Shown here: piece by piece, positions 50,058 through 63,972 of the stretch
Numbering within the stretch: position 1 is the stretch's first letter
Layout of the letters: each line of letters opens with the position of its first letter
NCBI GenBank assembly: GCA_019873655.1
Contig: JAIOAU010000004.1
Coordinates: 124,001 to 188,000 of the forward strand
Length of the DNA stretch: 64,000 bases
DNA from: Chloroflexota bacterium
GTDB lineage: Bacteria; Chloroflexota; Anaerolineae; Anaerolineales; Villigracilaceae
Reading direction: 5' to 3'
Made by a program: the position numbers and the translations under genes
The notes under the pieces: model-generated
What the model was told of the DNA's origin: nothing
The model's database searches: none
The model's input: the letters and a program-made list of their open reading frames with translations, nothing else

Positions 50058-51334
50058 GCCAGCCTCTCGATTTGCCAGTCCAGGCGCGGGCGGACGACGC
50101 CCTGGCGGTTTTCGGCCCAGTGCATGCCGGGCGCGCCAGCCGGGTCCACGTTGAAGTCGAGGGCCTGGTCGTCCTCGAAATAGCGCCGGATGTGATAGGA
50201 ACTGGCGTTGACGCCCAGCGTGTAGCGGCCCTGATTGAGCAGGTCGGCCGGGACGACGCAGCGGCTGAGATAATGCCCGGCGGGGCGGTCGGTGTGGCGC
50301 TCGAACATGGCCGGTTCGTCGGTGTCGAAGGAGGTGAAGACCGGCTCGCCGCGCCCGGTGTAGAGGTACACGCCGACCCGCAGACCGGTCACCGGCGCGG
50401 TCAGGCGGTACTCGACCTCGACCGTGAACGGCTCGACCGAGCGGACGGTATCCACCACCGCGCCGCGCCGGTCGCGCAGGCGCAGGGCGATCGGCTGGAA
50501 GGGCGCGGCCTCGGCTGGAATCTCGTCCGCCTCCCACAGGCGCTCGCCGGCGCGGGCGTGGCCGGCCGAAAGGTAGTAGTCCACCGCCTCGGGCGAGGCG
50601 GCCCGCATCACCAGCCGGCCCTTGTCCAGCACGATGGTCTCCTGCGTCAGGCGCAGGATGGCCGACATGTTGTGGCTGACGAACAGCACCGTGCGGCCCT
50701 GCTGGGCCACGTCGCCCATCTTGCCCAGGCATTTCTTCTGGAATTCGGCGTCGCCGACCGCCAGGACTTCGTCCACCACCAGGATTTCGGGTTCAAGGTG
50801 GGCGGCCACGGCGAAGGCCAGGCGCAGGTACATGCCGGAGGAGTAACGCTTGACGGGCGTGTCGATGAACTGCTCGACCTCGGAGAAGGCCACGATTTCA
50901 TCGAACTTGCGGTCAATCTCGCTGCGCTTCATGCCCAGGATGGCGCCGTTCAGGTAGATGTTCTCGCGGCCGGTCAATTCGGGATGGAAGCCGGTGCCGA
51001 CCTCGAGCAGCGAGCCAACCCGGCCGCGAATCGTCACCGTCCCCTCGGTTGGGTCGGTGATGCGCGAGAGAATCTTGAGCAGGGTGCTCTTGCCGGCCCC
51101 GTTGCGTCCGATGACGCCCAACACCTGGCCGCGCTCGACCTCGAAGGAGACGTGGCGCAAGGCCCACAGCGTGCTGGCCGCCTGCTCGGACGGATCAGCG
51201 CGGCGGGCCAGCCGGCGGACGAGCCGCCCGCCGAAATCCACGAGTTGGTCGCGCAGGGTGTCGTTGCGCTGCGCCAGCGCCCCGATGCGGTAGCGTTTGC
51301 CCAAATCTTCGACTCGAATGGCCACGTTGCTCAT
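50054..51334 (-). CDS. wzt: ABC transporter ATPase for polysaccharide export (Wzt)
   Basis: A 426-residue ATPase. Walker A is VIGRNGAGKSTLLK (about residue 80), the signature is KRYSSGMYLRLAFAVAAHLE and Walker B is ILVVDEVLAVGD. Residues about 260-426 form a Wzt-type carbohydrate-binding domain that recognises the finished, often capped, glycan chain. Together with the Wzm-type permease it exports a completed polymer on its lipid carrier. The two genes are 15 bases apart. The downstream capsule-type gene overlaps it by 4 bases, consistent with an ABC-dependent glycan operon. Confidence 0.95.
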   Translation of the reverse strand: MSNVAIRVEDLGKRYRIGALAQRNDTLRDQLVDFGGRLVRRLARRADPSEQAASTLWALRHVSFEVERGQVLGVIGRNGAGKSTLLKILSRITDPTEGTVTIRGRVGSLLEVGTGFHPELTGRENIYLNGAILGMKRSEIDRKFDEIVAFSEVEQFIDTPVKRYSSGMYLRLAFAVAAHLEPEILVVDEVLAVGDAEFQKKCLGKMGDVAQQGRTVLFVSHNMSAILRLTQETIVLDKGRLVMRAASPEAVDYYLSAGHARAGERLWEADEIPAEAAPFQPIALRLRDRRGAVVDTVRSVEPFTVEVEYRLTAPVTGLRVGVYLYTGRGEPVFTSFDTDEPAMFERHTDRPAGHYLSRCVVPADLLNQGRYTLGVNASSYHIRRYFEDDQALDFNVDPAGAPGMHWAENRQGVVRPRLDWQIERLA

Positions 51335-51349
51335 CGAATCCCTCGCTCC

Positions 51350-53226
<1,877 letters not shown>

Positions 53227-53236
53227 TCAGGCTCCA

Positions 53237-54250
53237 TTACTGAACGATAAATTGCGCGTTGCGGTAGCGCTCGTCGTGCGGGTTGCGAATCAGGCCCGAG
53301 CGCAGGGCGTGGACCACCTCGCGCACGCCGTCGTCCACGCTGCGGGTGGCCTGAAAGCCCAGCCGCCGGCGCACCTTCTCGAATGAAACGGTGATGTCGC
53401 GCATGTCGCCGCCGAAGGTCAGGTCTTTGTAGAGCACCTCGGTCTCCGGCAGGCGCTTGATGACCAGGGCGACGATCTCGTCCTTGGTGTAGTTGCCGTC
53501 GTCGCTGCCGAGGTTGTAGACCTGGCCGCGAATCTTCTGTTCGCCGGCCTTCAGGCCGAGCAGGATGCCCCGCACCACATCCTGGACGTGCAGGAAAGAG
53601 CGCGAGTAGCCGCGCTGGTAGATGATCAACTGGCGGCGGGTGAAGGCGTCCAGCACGAACTGGTTGACGATCAAATCGAAGCGGGTGCGCGGCGAGACGC
53701 CGTAGAGGGTGGCCAGGCGGAAGATGAGCGGCGCGCAGGGGGCGTCCTTCTGCGCCAGCAGGAACTGCTCGGCGGCGATCTTGGTCTCGGCGTACAGCGA
53801 CTGGGGGTTGAGCGGCGACTCTTCGGTGACCGGCTTGCCGTCTGGCGAGAGGCCGTAGCAACTGTAGGTGGAGGCGAAGACGAAGCGTTCCGCCCCCATG
53901 CCGGCCGCCTGCTCGAAGACCCGTTGCGTCGCCTCGACGTTGTAGCGCCAGGCCGCCTGCCGCCCGACCGCCTGACAGGCCGGGAAGCCGACGATGGCCG
54001 CCAGGTGGACCACCGCGGCCGGGCGCGGCCAGTCGCGGCGCAGGGCGGCGCGCGCCGCCCCCGGCTCGGTCACATCGGCCTTGACGAAGTGAAAGTTCGG
54101 ATGGTGCAGGAAGGCCAGCAGCGACTCGCCGCCGTACAGCAGGCTGTCCAGCACCGTCACCCGATAGCCGGCGCGCAGCAGTTCGGCGCTCAAGAGCGAG
54201 CCGATGTAACCGGCCCCGCCCGTCACCAGGATGTGCCGGGGTTCAGTCAT
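53237..54250 (-). CDS. NAD-dependent epimerase/dehydratase
   Basis: A 337-residue extended SDR. HILVTGGAGYIGSLLSAELL binds the cofactor, STYSCYGLSPDGKPVTEES and YAETKIAAEQFLL hold the catalytic residues, and SDDGNYTKDEIVALVIKR is in the substrate lobe. It resembles UDP-glucose 4-epimerase-like proteins in sugar loci but has no single clear reaction. The ATG at 54250 is preferred over the upstream GTG because GGGAGG stands 5 bases before it. It overlaps the stop of the winged-helix gene by 8 bases. Confidence 0.87.
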   Translation of the reverse strand: MTEPRHILVTGGAGYIGSLLSAELLRAGYRVTVLDSLLYGGESLLAFLHHPNFHFVKADVTEPGAARAALRRDWPRPAAVVHLAAIVGFPACQAVGRQAAWRYNVEATQRVFEQAAGMGAERFVFASTYSCYGLSPDGKPVTEESPLNPQSLYAETKIAAEQFLLAQKDAPCAPLIFRLATLYGVSPRTRFDLIVNQFVLDAFTRRQLIIYQRGYSRSFLHVQDVVRGILLGLKAGEQKIRGQVYNLGSDDGNYTKDEIVALVIKRLPETEVLYKDLTFGGDMRDITVSFEKVRRRLGFQATRSVDDGVREVVHALRSGLIRNPHDERYRNAQFIVQ

Positions 54251-54722
54251 GACCACCTCCCAAATGCAAGACCACCTTCAAGCCGACGACCTCCAGCGCC
54301 GGGGCATCCTCGTCCTCGACGACGGCCAGGCCCATCTCCAGGCAGGTCAGGCGGCAGATGTCGGCCACGTCCCCCTCGCCGATCAGGCGCACGGCGTGGT
54401 GTCCAGCGCGGCGCACCTGCTCGAGGTACTCCTTGACCCGCTGGCGGGTGTTGCGATAGAGCAGGAATTGCTGCTCGATGTAGTCCACCGTCAGGCGGGC
54501 GCGCAGAGCGATGCCTTCGGGCGTGATGATGTAGCGCAGTTTCTTGCGCTCGGCGCGCTTGATCTTGACGTAGCCCTTCTCGATCAGGCGCTTGAGATGC
54601 CAGTTGATCGTCCCGACCGCCACGCCCAACTGGGTGGCGAGCGTGGCCTGGTTGATGTCGGGGTCCTGCTCGATGGTTTCGAGCAGAGCGAGATCGCGTT
54701 GGAGGTCAGCGCTGGTGTTCAT
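54243..54722 (-). CDS. Winged-helix transcriptional regulator in the glycan operon
   Basis: A 159-residue DNA-binding protein. Residues about 10-70 form a winged helix: QATLATQLGVAVGTINWHLK and RLIEKGYVKIKRAERKKLRY. The second half (AGHHAVRLIGEGDVADICRL) may bind a ligand or dimerise. This is like the EPS-associated MarR-type regulators located in polysaccharide operons. It probably adjusts expression of its own operon, whose promoter is at 57621-57648. It lies between a GT-C gene (4-base gap) and an epimerase gene (8-base overlap). Confidence 0.88.
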   Translation of the reverse strand: MNTSADLQRDLALLETIEQDPDINQATLATQLGVAVGTINWHLKRLIEKGYVKIKRAERKKLRYIITPEGIALRARLTVDYIEQQFLLYRNTRQRVKEYLEQVRRAGHHAVRLIGEGDVADICRLTCLEMGLAVVEDEDAPALEVVGLKVVLHLGGGHD

Positions 54723-54726
54723 ACTC

Positions 54727-57602
<2,876 letters not shown>

Positions 57603-57620
57603 TCAAAATTCAGCGATTGA

Positions 57621-57648
57621 ATTATAACCGCTCCCGCCCCGGCGTCAA
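57621..57648 (-). promoter_or_regulatory. Strong sigma70-like promoter in front of gmd
   Basis: Read on the minus strand, TTGACG (57643-57648) and TATAAT (57621-57626) are 16 bases apart, one change from consensus in total. It lies 30 bases before the gmd ATG. The -35 box overlaps the stop codon of the preceding membrane-protein gene (57645), so a new transcript begins inside the operon boundary. Confidence 0.75.
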
Positions 57649-59180
57649 GCGCGCCGGCGGTCGCGAATCACCCCAACGATGACCACCAGCAGGCCCAGAA
57701 CGGCCGCCGCCCCGGCGATGACGAAGAAATGCACCTGCCCCTGAGTCCAGCCGGTGTAGCGGGCGATGTACCAGTACAGGAAGAGGGCCAGGAACAGCCC
57801 CTCGACCGTCAGCAGGCGTCCCAGCCAGGGACTGCGGCTCTCACGCTGCCAGAACCAGGCCCGCGCCGCCAGCCAGGCCTGCGGCAGCAGGAAAATCGCC
57901 CGATAGCGGGGATTGTCCCACTGGTCGCCGCCGGCGCGGAAGGCCGAGAGCGCAATCCACAGCCAGACGGCCAGCCACAGCCAGAGCCAGGCGCGCCGCT
58001 CCGGCTGACGCCAGAGCGCCAGGAGCGCCAGCAGCAGGAACGGCAGCAGGGCGTACCATCCCAGCGCCCGCAGGATGCCAATGGTCTTCCAAATCCAGAC
58101 CGCCGGTTCGACCAGCGCCGCCGGCAGGACGGGCTGCAGGATGCCGTAGGCGGTCAAGAAGGGAAAGCGCAGGCCGGCGGGCATTTCGTCGAAGAGGCGC
58201 TGAAGCCAGCCCGAACCCCTTTCGGCCTGATAGGCCTCCCAGGCCCCCGAATAGCGCAGCCATTGAGTCAGGACTTCGAGCGGCGAGCGGCCCGCTAGGT
58301 TGCCGACCGAGAGTCCCAGCCAGAGGAGCGCCAGGCCGAGGACGACGGCCCCGGCCGCGATCAAGGCAGCGCGCCAGGAAATCCGCCGCCGGTCGGCGCG
58401 CAGCCAGGCCCAGCCGCCGAAAGCGAACAGCGCAAAGAGCGCCACGCCCGGCGAAAAGAGCAGCAGGCCAAGCATCCCGCCGGCCAGCCAGGGCCAGGCC
58501 CGCCGTCCGCCCGCCAGGCCCCAGAGAAGCATGGCCAGGAAAGCGAGCAGGAACGGTTCGCGCATCTGGGCGCTGCCCTGCAGAAGCGCCTCGGGGTAGA
58601 GCGCCAGAATCCAGGCCACCCAGGCGGCCTGACGCGCCTCCCCCAGCCGTTCAACCGTCCGCCAGGCCAGGGCGACGCCGAGGGCCGCCGTCAGCGCGGC
58701 GACGGCGACCAGAAGGAGCGGGCGGTGCAGGTCGGGGGTCAGATAGCGATAGAGCAGGGCGCTCAGGGCCAGCAGGCCGCCATACTGGTCGGTGGCGTAG
58801 GATTTGTCGAAGGCGCGCCAGAGCGGCTGAGTCGATCGGGCCAGGTCCCAGGCCTGGGTGTCGCGGCGGAAGGCGTCGAAGAACAGGTAGCCGGCGTTCT
58901 GGGTCTCGGTCTCGTAGCCGGCGGCGGGCAGGAGCAGGCGGAAGGCCACTCCCAGGCCGAGGCGCAGAATCAGCGCGGCGAGCAGAATCCAGCCCAGGGT
59001 CCACGCCGAGCCGGCGGCGCGCCAGAGCGCGGCGAGGGCCATCCCTCCCAGCAAGAGAATCAGGCTGAACGCCAGCCAGCCGATCCACCACTCGCCGCCG
59101 GGATCGGGCAGGGCGAGCAGCGCGCCCGCCGCCAGGCTGACCGGCAGAATCCAGCGCAGGTCACGCAGCGATTGTTTCAT
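57645..59180 (-). CDS. Large hydrophobic membrane protein, GT-C-like
   Basis: A 511-residue protein with about twelve hydrophobic segments. The first loop is long and holds YETETQNAGYLFFDAFRRDT and DLARSTQPLWRAFDKSYATD. ATDQYGGLLALSALLYRYLT resembles the acceptor loop of GT-C enzymes of the PMT/Wzy-like type. I cannot see an unambiguous catalytic acidic pair, so a polymerase or another membrane role remains possible. Its start overlaps the next GT-C gene by 20 bases. It ends the operon that begins with the epimerase at 63972. Confidence 0.72.
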   Translation of the reverse strand: MKQSLRDLRWILPVSLAAGALLALPDPGGEWWIGWLAFSLILLLGGMALAALWRAAGSAWTLGWILLAALILRLGLGVAFRLLLPAAGYETETQNAGYLFFDAFRRDTQAWDLARSTQPLWRAFDKSYATDQYGGLLALSALLYRYLTPDLHRPLLLVAVAALTAALGVALAWRTVERLGEARQAAWVAWILALYPEALLQGSAQMREPFLLAFLAMLLWGLAGGRRAWPWLAGGMLGLLLFSPGVALFALFAFGGWAWLRADRRRISWRAALIAAGAVVLGLALLWLGLSVGNLAGRSPLEVLTQWLRYSGAWEAYQAERGSGWLQRLFDEMPAGLRFPFLTAYGILQPVLPAALVEPAVWIWKTIGILRALGWYALLPFLLLALLALWRQPERRAWLWLWLAVWLWIALSAFRAGGDQWDNPRYRAIFLLPQAWLAARAWFWQRESRSPWLGRLLTVEGLFLALFLYWYIARYTGWTQGQVHFFVIAGAAAVLGLLVVIVGVIRDRRRA

Positions 59181-60507
59181 GGACTCTCTTTCTGCTTGCA
59201 ATGAATTGAACGATTCCCCAGGCCGCCAACAGGACCACCAGCGACTGAATGGAGACCGAGAAGCGCGGGTTGTCGCCGTGATCGAGCAGCGTCTGCAGGA
59301 TCGAGGTGAACCAGACCGTCCCGAAGGCGAACCAGACGAACAGGCCGGGGGCAAGCCGCCGCCGGACCCGCTTCCACAGGAGGGCGAGCGAACCGGCCAG
59401 GAAGGTCATGTTGGCGGCGAAGAGGGCGCCGCGCTCGGCCAGGACGAGGGCGCGCAGGACCGCCTGCAGGGCCGGGCTGGCGATCGCTTCCGGCTTCCAG
59501 TAGAAGGGTACTTTCCAGAACCACCACCAGCCCTGGGCGGCGCTGACCAGGTAGCGCAGGGGATGTTCAAGAATGAGGCGAATGGACAGGCGGGCCATCA
59601 GTTGCGAGAGTTCGATGAAGCCCAGGCCGGAGGCCTCCTGGATGGCCGGGATGGCGTCCCAGATGGCGTTGTTGGGCTGGCCGGTCTCGCGGATGCGCCG
59701 TTCGCGGTACTCGATGTAGGTGTCGCGGACGGCGGCGTACTCGTCCGGCACGTACTCGAACCAGGCGCCGGTATGCTGGACGAGGTGATAGCCCGACATG
59801 ATGTCCATGCCCCAAATGCCGAAGCGCTGGTGCAGTTTGACCATCCAGCCGACGATGAAGGCCAGGCTGGTCAGGCCGAGCAGGAGCGCCGCCGCCCAGC
59901 GGACGGCCGCGGCGCGGCCGCGCCAGAGGACGACCAGCAGGAAGGCCGCCCAGAAAGGCAGGAAGATGAATTGCGGACGGGTGAGGGTCAGGACGCCGCC
60001 GGTCAGGCCGAGCAGGAAGCCCATCAGCAGGAGACGCCAGGCGGGCAGCCGCGGCGAGGCGTGCAGCAGCCAGGCCATGCCGCCCAGCAGGAGCGCCACC
60101 AGGAAGGTCGTCAGGCTCTCGGAGAGGATGTTGGCCTCGAAGAACAACTGTCCGAGGTTGAGGCTGTGCGCCAGGCCGGCCAGCGCGCCGAACCAGGCCT
60201 GGCCGCTGATCTTCCAGCCGATGTAGAAGAGCAGCAAAGTGACCGCAACGCCGAGAATCAACTGCGCGGCGTAGACGGCGCGGTCCGGGCCGAGCAGGGC
60301 CAGGAAGACCGGATAGCCCGGCGTGCGGATGTAGTTGTAGGCCGGCCAGTCGGCGGAGAGGACCGTCTCGGCGATGCCGCGGTAGGCGTTGGTGTCGCTG
60401 AAGTGGCCGACCGGGTAGGTGAAGAACAGAATCAGGCGGACCAAGACGGCGACGCCCAGCGTGATCCACAGCCAGGCGCGGAGGGAGAGGTTTCGCAGAC
60501 GGTTCAT
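59161..60507 (-). CDS. GT-C membrane glycosyltransferase
   Basis: A 448-residue membrane protein with about ten helices. The outer loop FFTYPVGHFSDTNAYRGIAE has the acidic motif SDTNAY, and YNYIRTPGYPVFLALLGPD is typical of the ArnT/dolichyl-phosphate-mannose-type family. NLGQLFFEANILSESLTTFL is the second conserved segment. A loop at about 250-310 (YHLVQHTGAWFEYVPDEY) is hydrophilic. It uses a polyprenyl-phosphate sugar outside the membrane. The start at 60507 overlaps the GT4 gene by 4 bases. Confidence 0.87.
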   Translation of the reverse strand: MNRLRNLSLRAWLWITLGVAVLVRLILFFTYPVGHFSDTNAYRGIAETVLSADWPAYNYIRTPGYPVFLALLGPDRAVYAAQLILGVAVTLLLFYIGWKISGQAWFGALAGLAHSLNLGQLFFEANILSESLTTFLVALLLGGMAWLLHASPRLPAWRLLLMGFLLGLTGGVLTLTRPQFIFLPFWAAFLLVVLWRGRAAAVRWAAALLLGLTSLAFIVGWMVKLHQRFGIWGMDIMSGYHLVQHTGAWFEYVPDEYAAVRDTYIEYRERRIRETGQPNNAIWDAIPAIQEASGLGFIELSQLMARLSIRLILEHPLRYLVSAAQGWWWFWKVPFYWKPEAIASPALQAVLRALVLAERGALFAANMTFLAGSLALLWKRVRRRLAPGLFVWFAFGTVWFTSILQTLLDHGDNPRFSVSIQSLVVLLAAWGIVQFIASRKRVHETIAA

Positions 60508-61634
60508 GGGCGGGGAAATCCTTCCAGGGCGCGCCCGGCGCGGCGGACCCAGGTGTAGTTTTCGGCGGCGGCGCGGGCGCGGCGACCGAGGTCCTGCCGC
60601 CGGGCCTCGTCGGCGAGCAGCGCCGCCAGCGCCGACTGCCAGGCGGCCGTCTCCTCCGGCGGGCAGAAGACGGCGCTCGATTCGTCCAGCACCTCGCGGA
60701 TGACCGGCAAGTCGCTGGTCAGGATGGCGCGGCCGGAGGCCATGTACTCGAACATCTTCATCGGGCTGGCGACCTGCGCCGAGTGTCCCACCCCGCTGCT
60801 GATGGCGATGGTCTTGCCGTAGGGCATGAGCAGGATGTCGGCGGCGGCCTGGTAGAGCGGCAGGCGGTCGTTGGGGACGAAGCCGGTGAAGGTCACGTTG
60901 CGCAGACGGAGCGCGCCGGCGCGGGTCTGCCATTCGAGCACGTCGGCCTGGCGGCCGCCCACCCACAGGAAATTGACCTGCGGGAAGGCCTGGGCCAGGG
61001 CGAGGAACAGGTCGGCGCCGCGGCCGGCGTACAAATGACCGGTGCAGGCCACGGTGGGCAGGTCGGGCAGGCCCAGGCGGCGGCGCGCCGCCGGAGGGGA
61101 CGGGAGGGAGTCGAAACGCTCCAGATCCACGCCGTTGGGGGCGAGAATCACGTCCTCGGGCGGCAGGCGCAGCGGATAGCGCGCTTCCAGGGCGGCGCGC
61201 AGGGCCGAGGTGATGACAAGCAGCCGCTTGCGGCCCGGCAGGCGCAGGAAGAGGCGGAACCACAGCGGGCCGAACGCGCCGGAGGGCAGGTCGTGCATTT
61301 CGAGCAGCACGGGCAGACCGGCCAGCAGGCCATAGACCGCCGCCGGCAGCGGCCAGACGTAGAGCAAGTCGGGGGTCCGCCGCCGCGCCCGCCGGACGGC
61401 CTCCCACGCGAACCAGCGCCGCGAGCGCGCCGGCAGCCAGGCGACCTCGAAGGACGTCCGCAGGCCGTAGTAGGCGGCCAGTTGCTGGACGCCGACCGTC
61501 TCCTGGCGGTTGTCGGGGACGAGCAGGGCGACCCGGTGGCCGAGCTGGGCCAACGCCTGACAGGCTTTCATGGCCTGGATGCCGTTGGCCAGTTCGGAGG
61601 GAATCTTGGCGGCAGAAATGCAGACGATGTTCAT
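60504..61634 (-). CDS. Family 4 glycosyltransferase
   Basis: A 376-residue GT-B enzyme. IVCISAAKIPSELANGIQAM at the start and VILAPNGVDLERFDSLPS and VACTGHLYAGRGADLFLALA in the donor domain are typical. The C-terminal stretch SPMKMFEYMASGRAILTSDL holds the donor-binding Glu. It overlaps both the flippase gene and the GT-C gene by 4 bases. Donor and linkage are unknown. Confidence 0.9.
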   Translation of the reverse strand: MNIVCISAAKIPSELANGIQAMKACQALAQLGHRVALLVPDNRQETVGVQQLAAYYGLRTSFEVAWLPARSRRWFAWEAVRRARRRTPDLLYVWPLPAAVYGLLAGLPVLLEMHDLPSGAFGPLWFRLFLRLPGRKRLLVITSALRAALEARYPLRLPPEDVILAPNGVDLERFDSLPSPPAARRRLGLPDLPTVACTGHLYAGRGADLFLALAQAFPQVNFLWVGGRQADVLEWQTRAGALRLRNVTFTGFVPNDRLPLYQAAADILLMPYGKTIAISSGVGHSAQVASPMKMFEYMASGRAILTSDLPVIREVLDESSAVFCPPEETAAWQSALAALLADEARRQDLGRRARAAAENYTWVRRAGRALEGFPRP

Positions 61635-62995
61635 GGCGTCACCGGCAGGGCAGACTGGAGGCGAATCTCACGCAGGCCGCGCCAGGTCATGATGCTGATG
61701 GAAACGATGAAATACGCAATCAGGATGACGGCTTCCATCCAATACGGGCTCCGCGGCAGCAAAATCACCGCCAGGAGAATCTTGGCCAGCATGCAGACGA
61801 AGGTGACCCGCAAGATATAACCGGCCCGGCCCTGGGCCAGCAGCAGCGAACGGTTCCAATAGAACAGGTTGCCGAATCCGTAACCGATCAGCAAAATCAA
61901 CAGGACCGGGTAGGCCGGCAGGTATTCAGGCTTGTAGATGCTGAACGTGCGCCCGAAGAACGTCCACGGTTCGAAGAGGATGGCCCGGCCGAACAGGAGT
62001 AGGACGAAGGCCACGAAGCCGGTCCAAGCGCCGGCCAGGACGGTGACGCGCTTCAAGAGGCTCTTCAGCCGCGCCCACTGACGGGCGGCGAAGGCGCGCG
62101 TGATCTCCGGGTAGGTCGGGCCGATCAGGGCGTCGACCGGCATCGTGATCAGCCCGATCAACGCCAGGGCGACCTTGTAGTAGCCGGAGACGACCGGCCC
62201 GAAGAAGAAGCCGACCCACTGCACCTCGCTGTCGCGCGCCAGGACGTTGATCGTCCCGCTGATGTTGGTGCTGACGGCGAAGCCGAGCGCTTCCTTCCAG
62301 GGCGGCAGGGCCGAGAAGGGCGCCCGCAGCCAGTCTGCGCCTGCCAGGCGCGGCATCCAGCGCCAGGCGACGGCCATCGGCCCCAACCCCAAAATCATCT
62401 TGCCGATCAGGTAGGCCCACAGAATTTCGATGAAGCGTCCGCCCCGCAGGGCGGCGACGAAGACCAGAACGGCCACGGCGATGCTCTGAATCAGATTGAT
62501 GAGCGCCAGGTCGCGGAAGCGCCCCGCCAGGCGCAGCACGCCGGTGGCCGTCTCGGTGACGAGGTTGGCCAGGATGGTCAGGCCGAAGAGGACGAAGAGG
62601 GGCGACAGCGTCAGGTCGCGGGCGTTGTAGCGCGCCCCGAGGGGAGCAAGCAGGACCAGGACGCCGAAGGCCGTCAGCGAGGTCAGCGCCTCGAGCAGGC
62701 CGGCGGCCTTGACCACCGCGGCGGCGCGTTCGTTCTGGCCGCGTTCGAGCGCCTCGCCCATGTACTTGACCACCACGTCGCTCATCCGAAAGGAGAGCAG
62801 GCGGTTGATGTTGGCGACGAAGTTGGTGATGATGCCCAGGACGCCGAAATCGCGCACCCCCAGCAAGCCGGCGGTGACGATCGAGAGGACCGCCCCGATG
62901 GCGTTGCTGGCGAACAAGTAGAACGAATTGCTCACCACCCGCCCCAGCAGTTTGTCCTGCATCCAGGCGGCGATTCGCTTGCGCAGACGGATCAC
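61631..62995 (-). CDS. wzx: Wzx-type polysaccharide flippase
   Basis: A 454-residue membrane protein of the MATE/polysaccharide-transport fold with 12-14 helices. VVSNSFYLFASNAIGAVLSI at the start and GVRDFGVLGIITNFVANINR mark the first two helices of Wzx/MurJ-like flippases. STNISGTINVLARDSEVQWV and ALIGLITMPVDALIGPTYPE are further conserved segments. It would flip undecaprenyl-diphosphate glycan units for the Wzy-like enzyme. The GTG at 62995 overlaps the epimerase stop (GTGA). It is far from the wzy-like gene at 17129, so partnership is inferred. Confidence 0.9.
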   Translation of the reverse strand: MIRLRKRIAAWMQDKLLGRVVSNSFYLFASNAIGAVLSIVTAGLLGVRDFGVLGIITNFVANINRLLSFRMSDVVVKYMGEALERGQNERAAAVVKAAGLLEALTSLTAFGVLVLLAPLGARYNARDLTLSPLFVLFGLTILANLVTETATGVLRLAGRFRDLALINLIQSIAVAVLVFVAALRGGRFIEILWAYLIGKMILGLGPMAVAWRWMPRLAGADWLRAPFSALPPWKEALGFAVSTNISGTINVLARDSEVQWVGFFFGPVVSGYYKVALALIGLITMPVDALIGPTYPEITRAFAARQWARLKSLLKRVTVLAGAWTGFVAFVLLLFGRAILFEPWTFFGRTFSIYKPEYLPAYPVLLILLIGYGFGNLFYWNRSLLLAQGRAGYILRVTFVCMLAKILLAVILLPRSPYWMEAVILIAYFIVSISIMTWRGLREIRLQSALPVTP

Positions 62996-63972
62996 GGCTT
63001 GACGACCTCTTTCGCCCAGGCGCGCTCGCGCTCGTACCAGTCCACGAACCGGCCGACGCCCTCGCTCAGCCCGACCTGCGGCTGCCAGTCCAGCAGGCGG
63101 CGGGCCTTGCTCACGTCGGCCCAGTTCGTCAACATGTCGGCCGGGTTGGGCGGATGAATCTCGACGACCGCCTTGCGGCCGATCCGCTCTTCGAGCATGG
63201 CGATCAGGGCGTTCATCGTGATCACCTCGTGGCCGCCCAGGTTGATGATTTCGTATCCGAGCGGACGCAGCGCCGCCAGCGTGCCGCGGGCGATGTCGTC
63301 CACGTAGGTGAAGCCGCGCGACTGTTCGCCGTCGCCGTACAACTGCACCGGCTGCCCCTCGCGAATCCACTTGGTGAAGCGGTATATGCTCATGTCGGGG
63401 CGTCCGGCCGGGCCGTAGACGGTGAAGTAGCGCACCACGCTGACGTCCAGCCCGTACAGGCTGTGATAACTATGGCACAGCACCTCGGCCGCCTTCTTGC
63501 TGGCCGCGTAGGGCTGGAGCGGATGGCTGCTGTCGGCCTCCTCGGGCGTGGGGCAGGGCGCGTTGGCCCCGTACACGCTCGAGGTCGAGGCCAGCAGGAA
63601 CTTGGGGACGCCCCGCCGCCGGCAGAACTCGAGCAGATTCAGCGTGCCGAGGACATTCGTCTCGTAGAAGACCCAGGGATTCTCGACGCTGGCGCGCACC
63701 CCGGCCCGCGCCGCCAGGTTGACGACGGCGTCGAAGGAGGACTTGTCAAGCGGAGATCGAGGCTCTAGGAGAGCGCGGTCGGCGATGTCGGCGCGCACGA
63801 AGGTGAAGCGCGGCAGGGCTTGGAGTTTCCGCAGGCGGTATTCCTTGATGCGCACGTCATAGGCGTCGTTCAGGTTGTCCACGCCGGTGACGGCGTGCCC
63901 CTGCTCGAGCAGCAGTTCGGCGACCCGCGCCCCGATGAACCCGGCCGCCCCGGTGACGAGATAATGCGCCAT
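62992..63972 (-). CDS. UDP-glucuronate 4-epimerase-like NAD-dependent epimerase
   Basis: A 326-residue extended SDR. YLVTGAAGFIGARVAELLLE binds NAD; GVDNLNDAYDVRIKEYRLRK is the signature of UDP-glucuronate 4-epimerases such as CapI. ASTSSVYGANAPCPTPEEAD and YAASKKAAEVLCHSYHSLYG provide Ser, Tyr and Lys. GPAGRPDMSIYRFTKWIREG is the substrate loop. It should interconvert UDP-glucuronic and UDP-galacturonic acid, giving an acidic sugar for the glycan. It is the first gene of the window's rightmost operon; the last 28 bases of the window hold its leader only. Confidence 0.88.
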   Translation of the reverse strand: MAHYLVTGAAGFIGARVAELLLEQGHAVTGVDNLNDAYDVRIKEYRLRKLQALPRFTFVRADIADRALLEPRSPLDKSSFDAVVNLAARAGVRASVENPWVFYETNVLGTLNLLEFCRRRGVPKFLLASTSSVYGANAPCPTPEEADSSHPLQPYAASKKAAEVLCHSYHSLYGLDVSVVRYFTVYGPAGRPDMSIYRFTKWIREGQPVQLYGDGEQSRGFTYVDDIARGTLAALRPLGYEIINLGGHEVITMNALIAMLEERIGRKAVVEIHPPNPADMLTNWADVSKARRLLDWQPQVGLSEGVGRFVDWYERERAWAKEVVKP

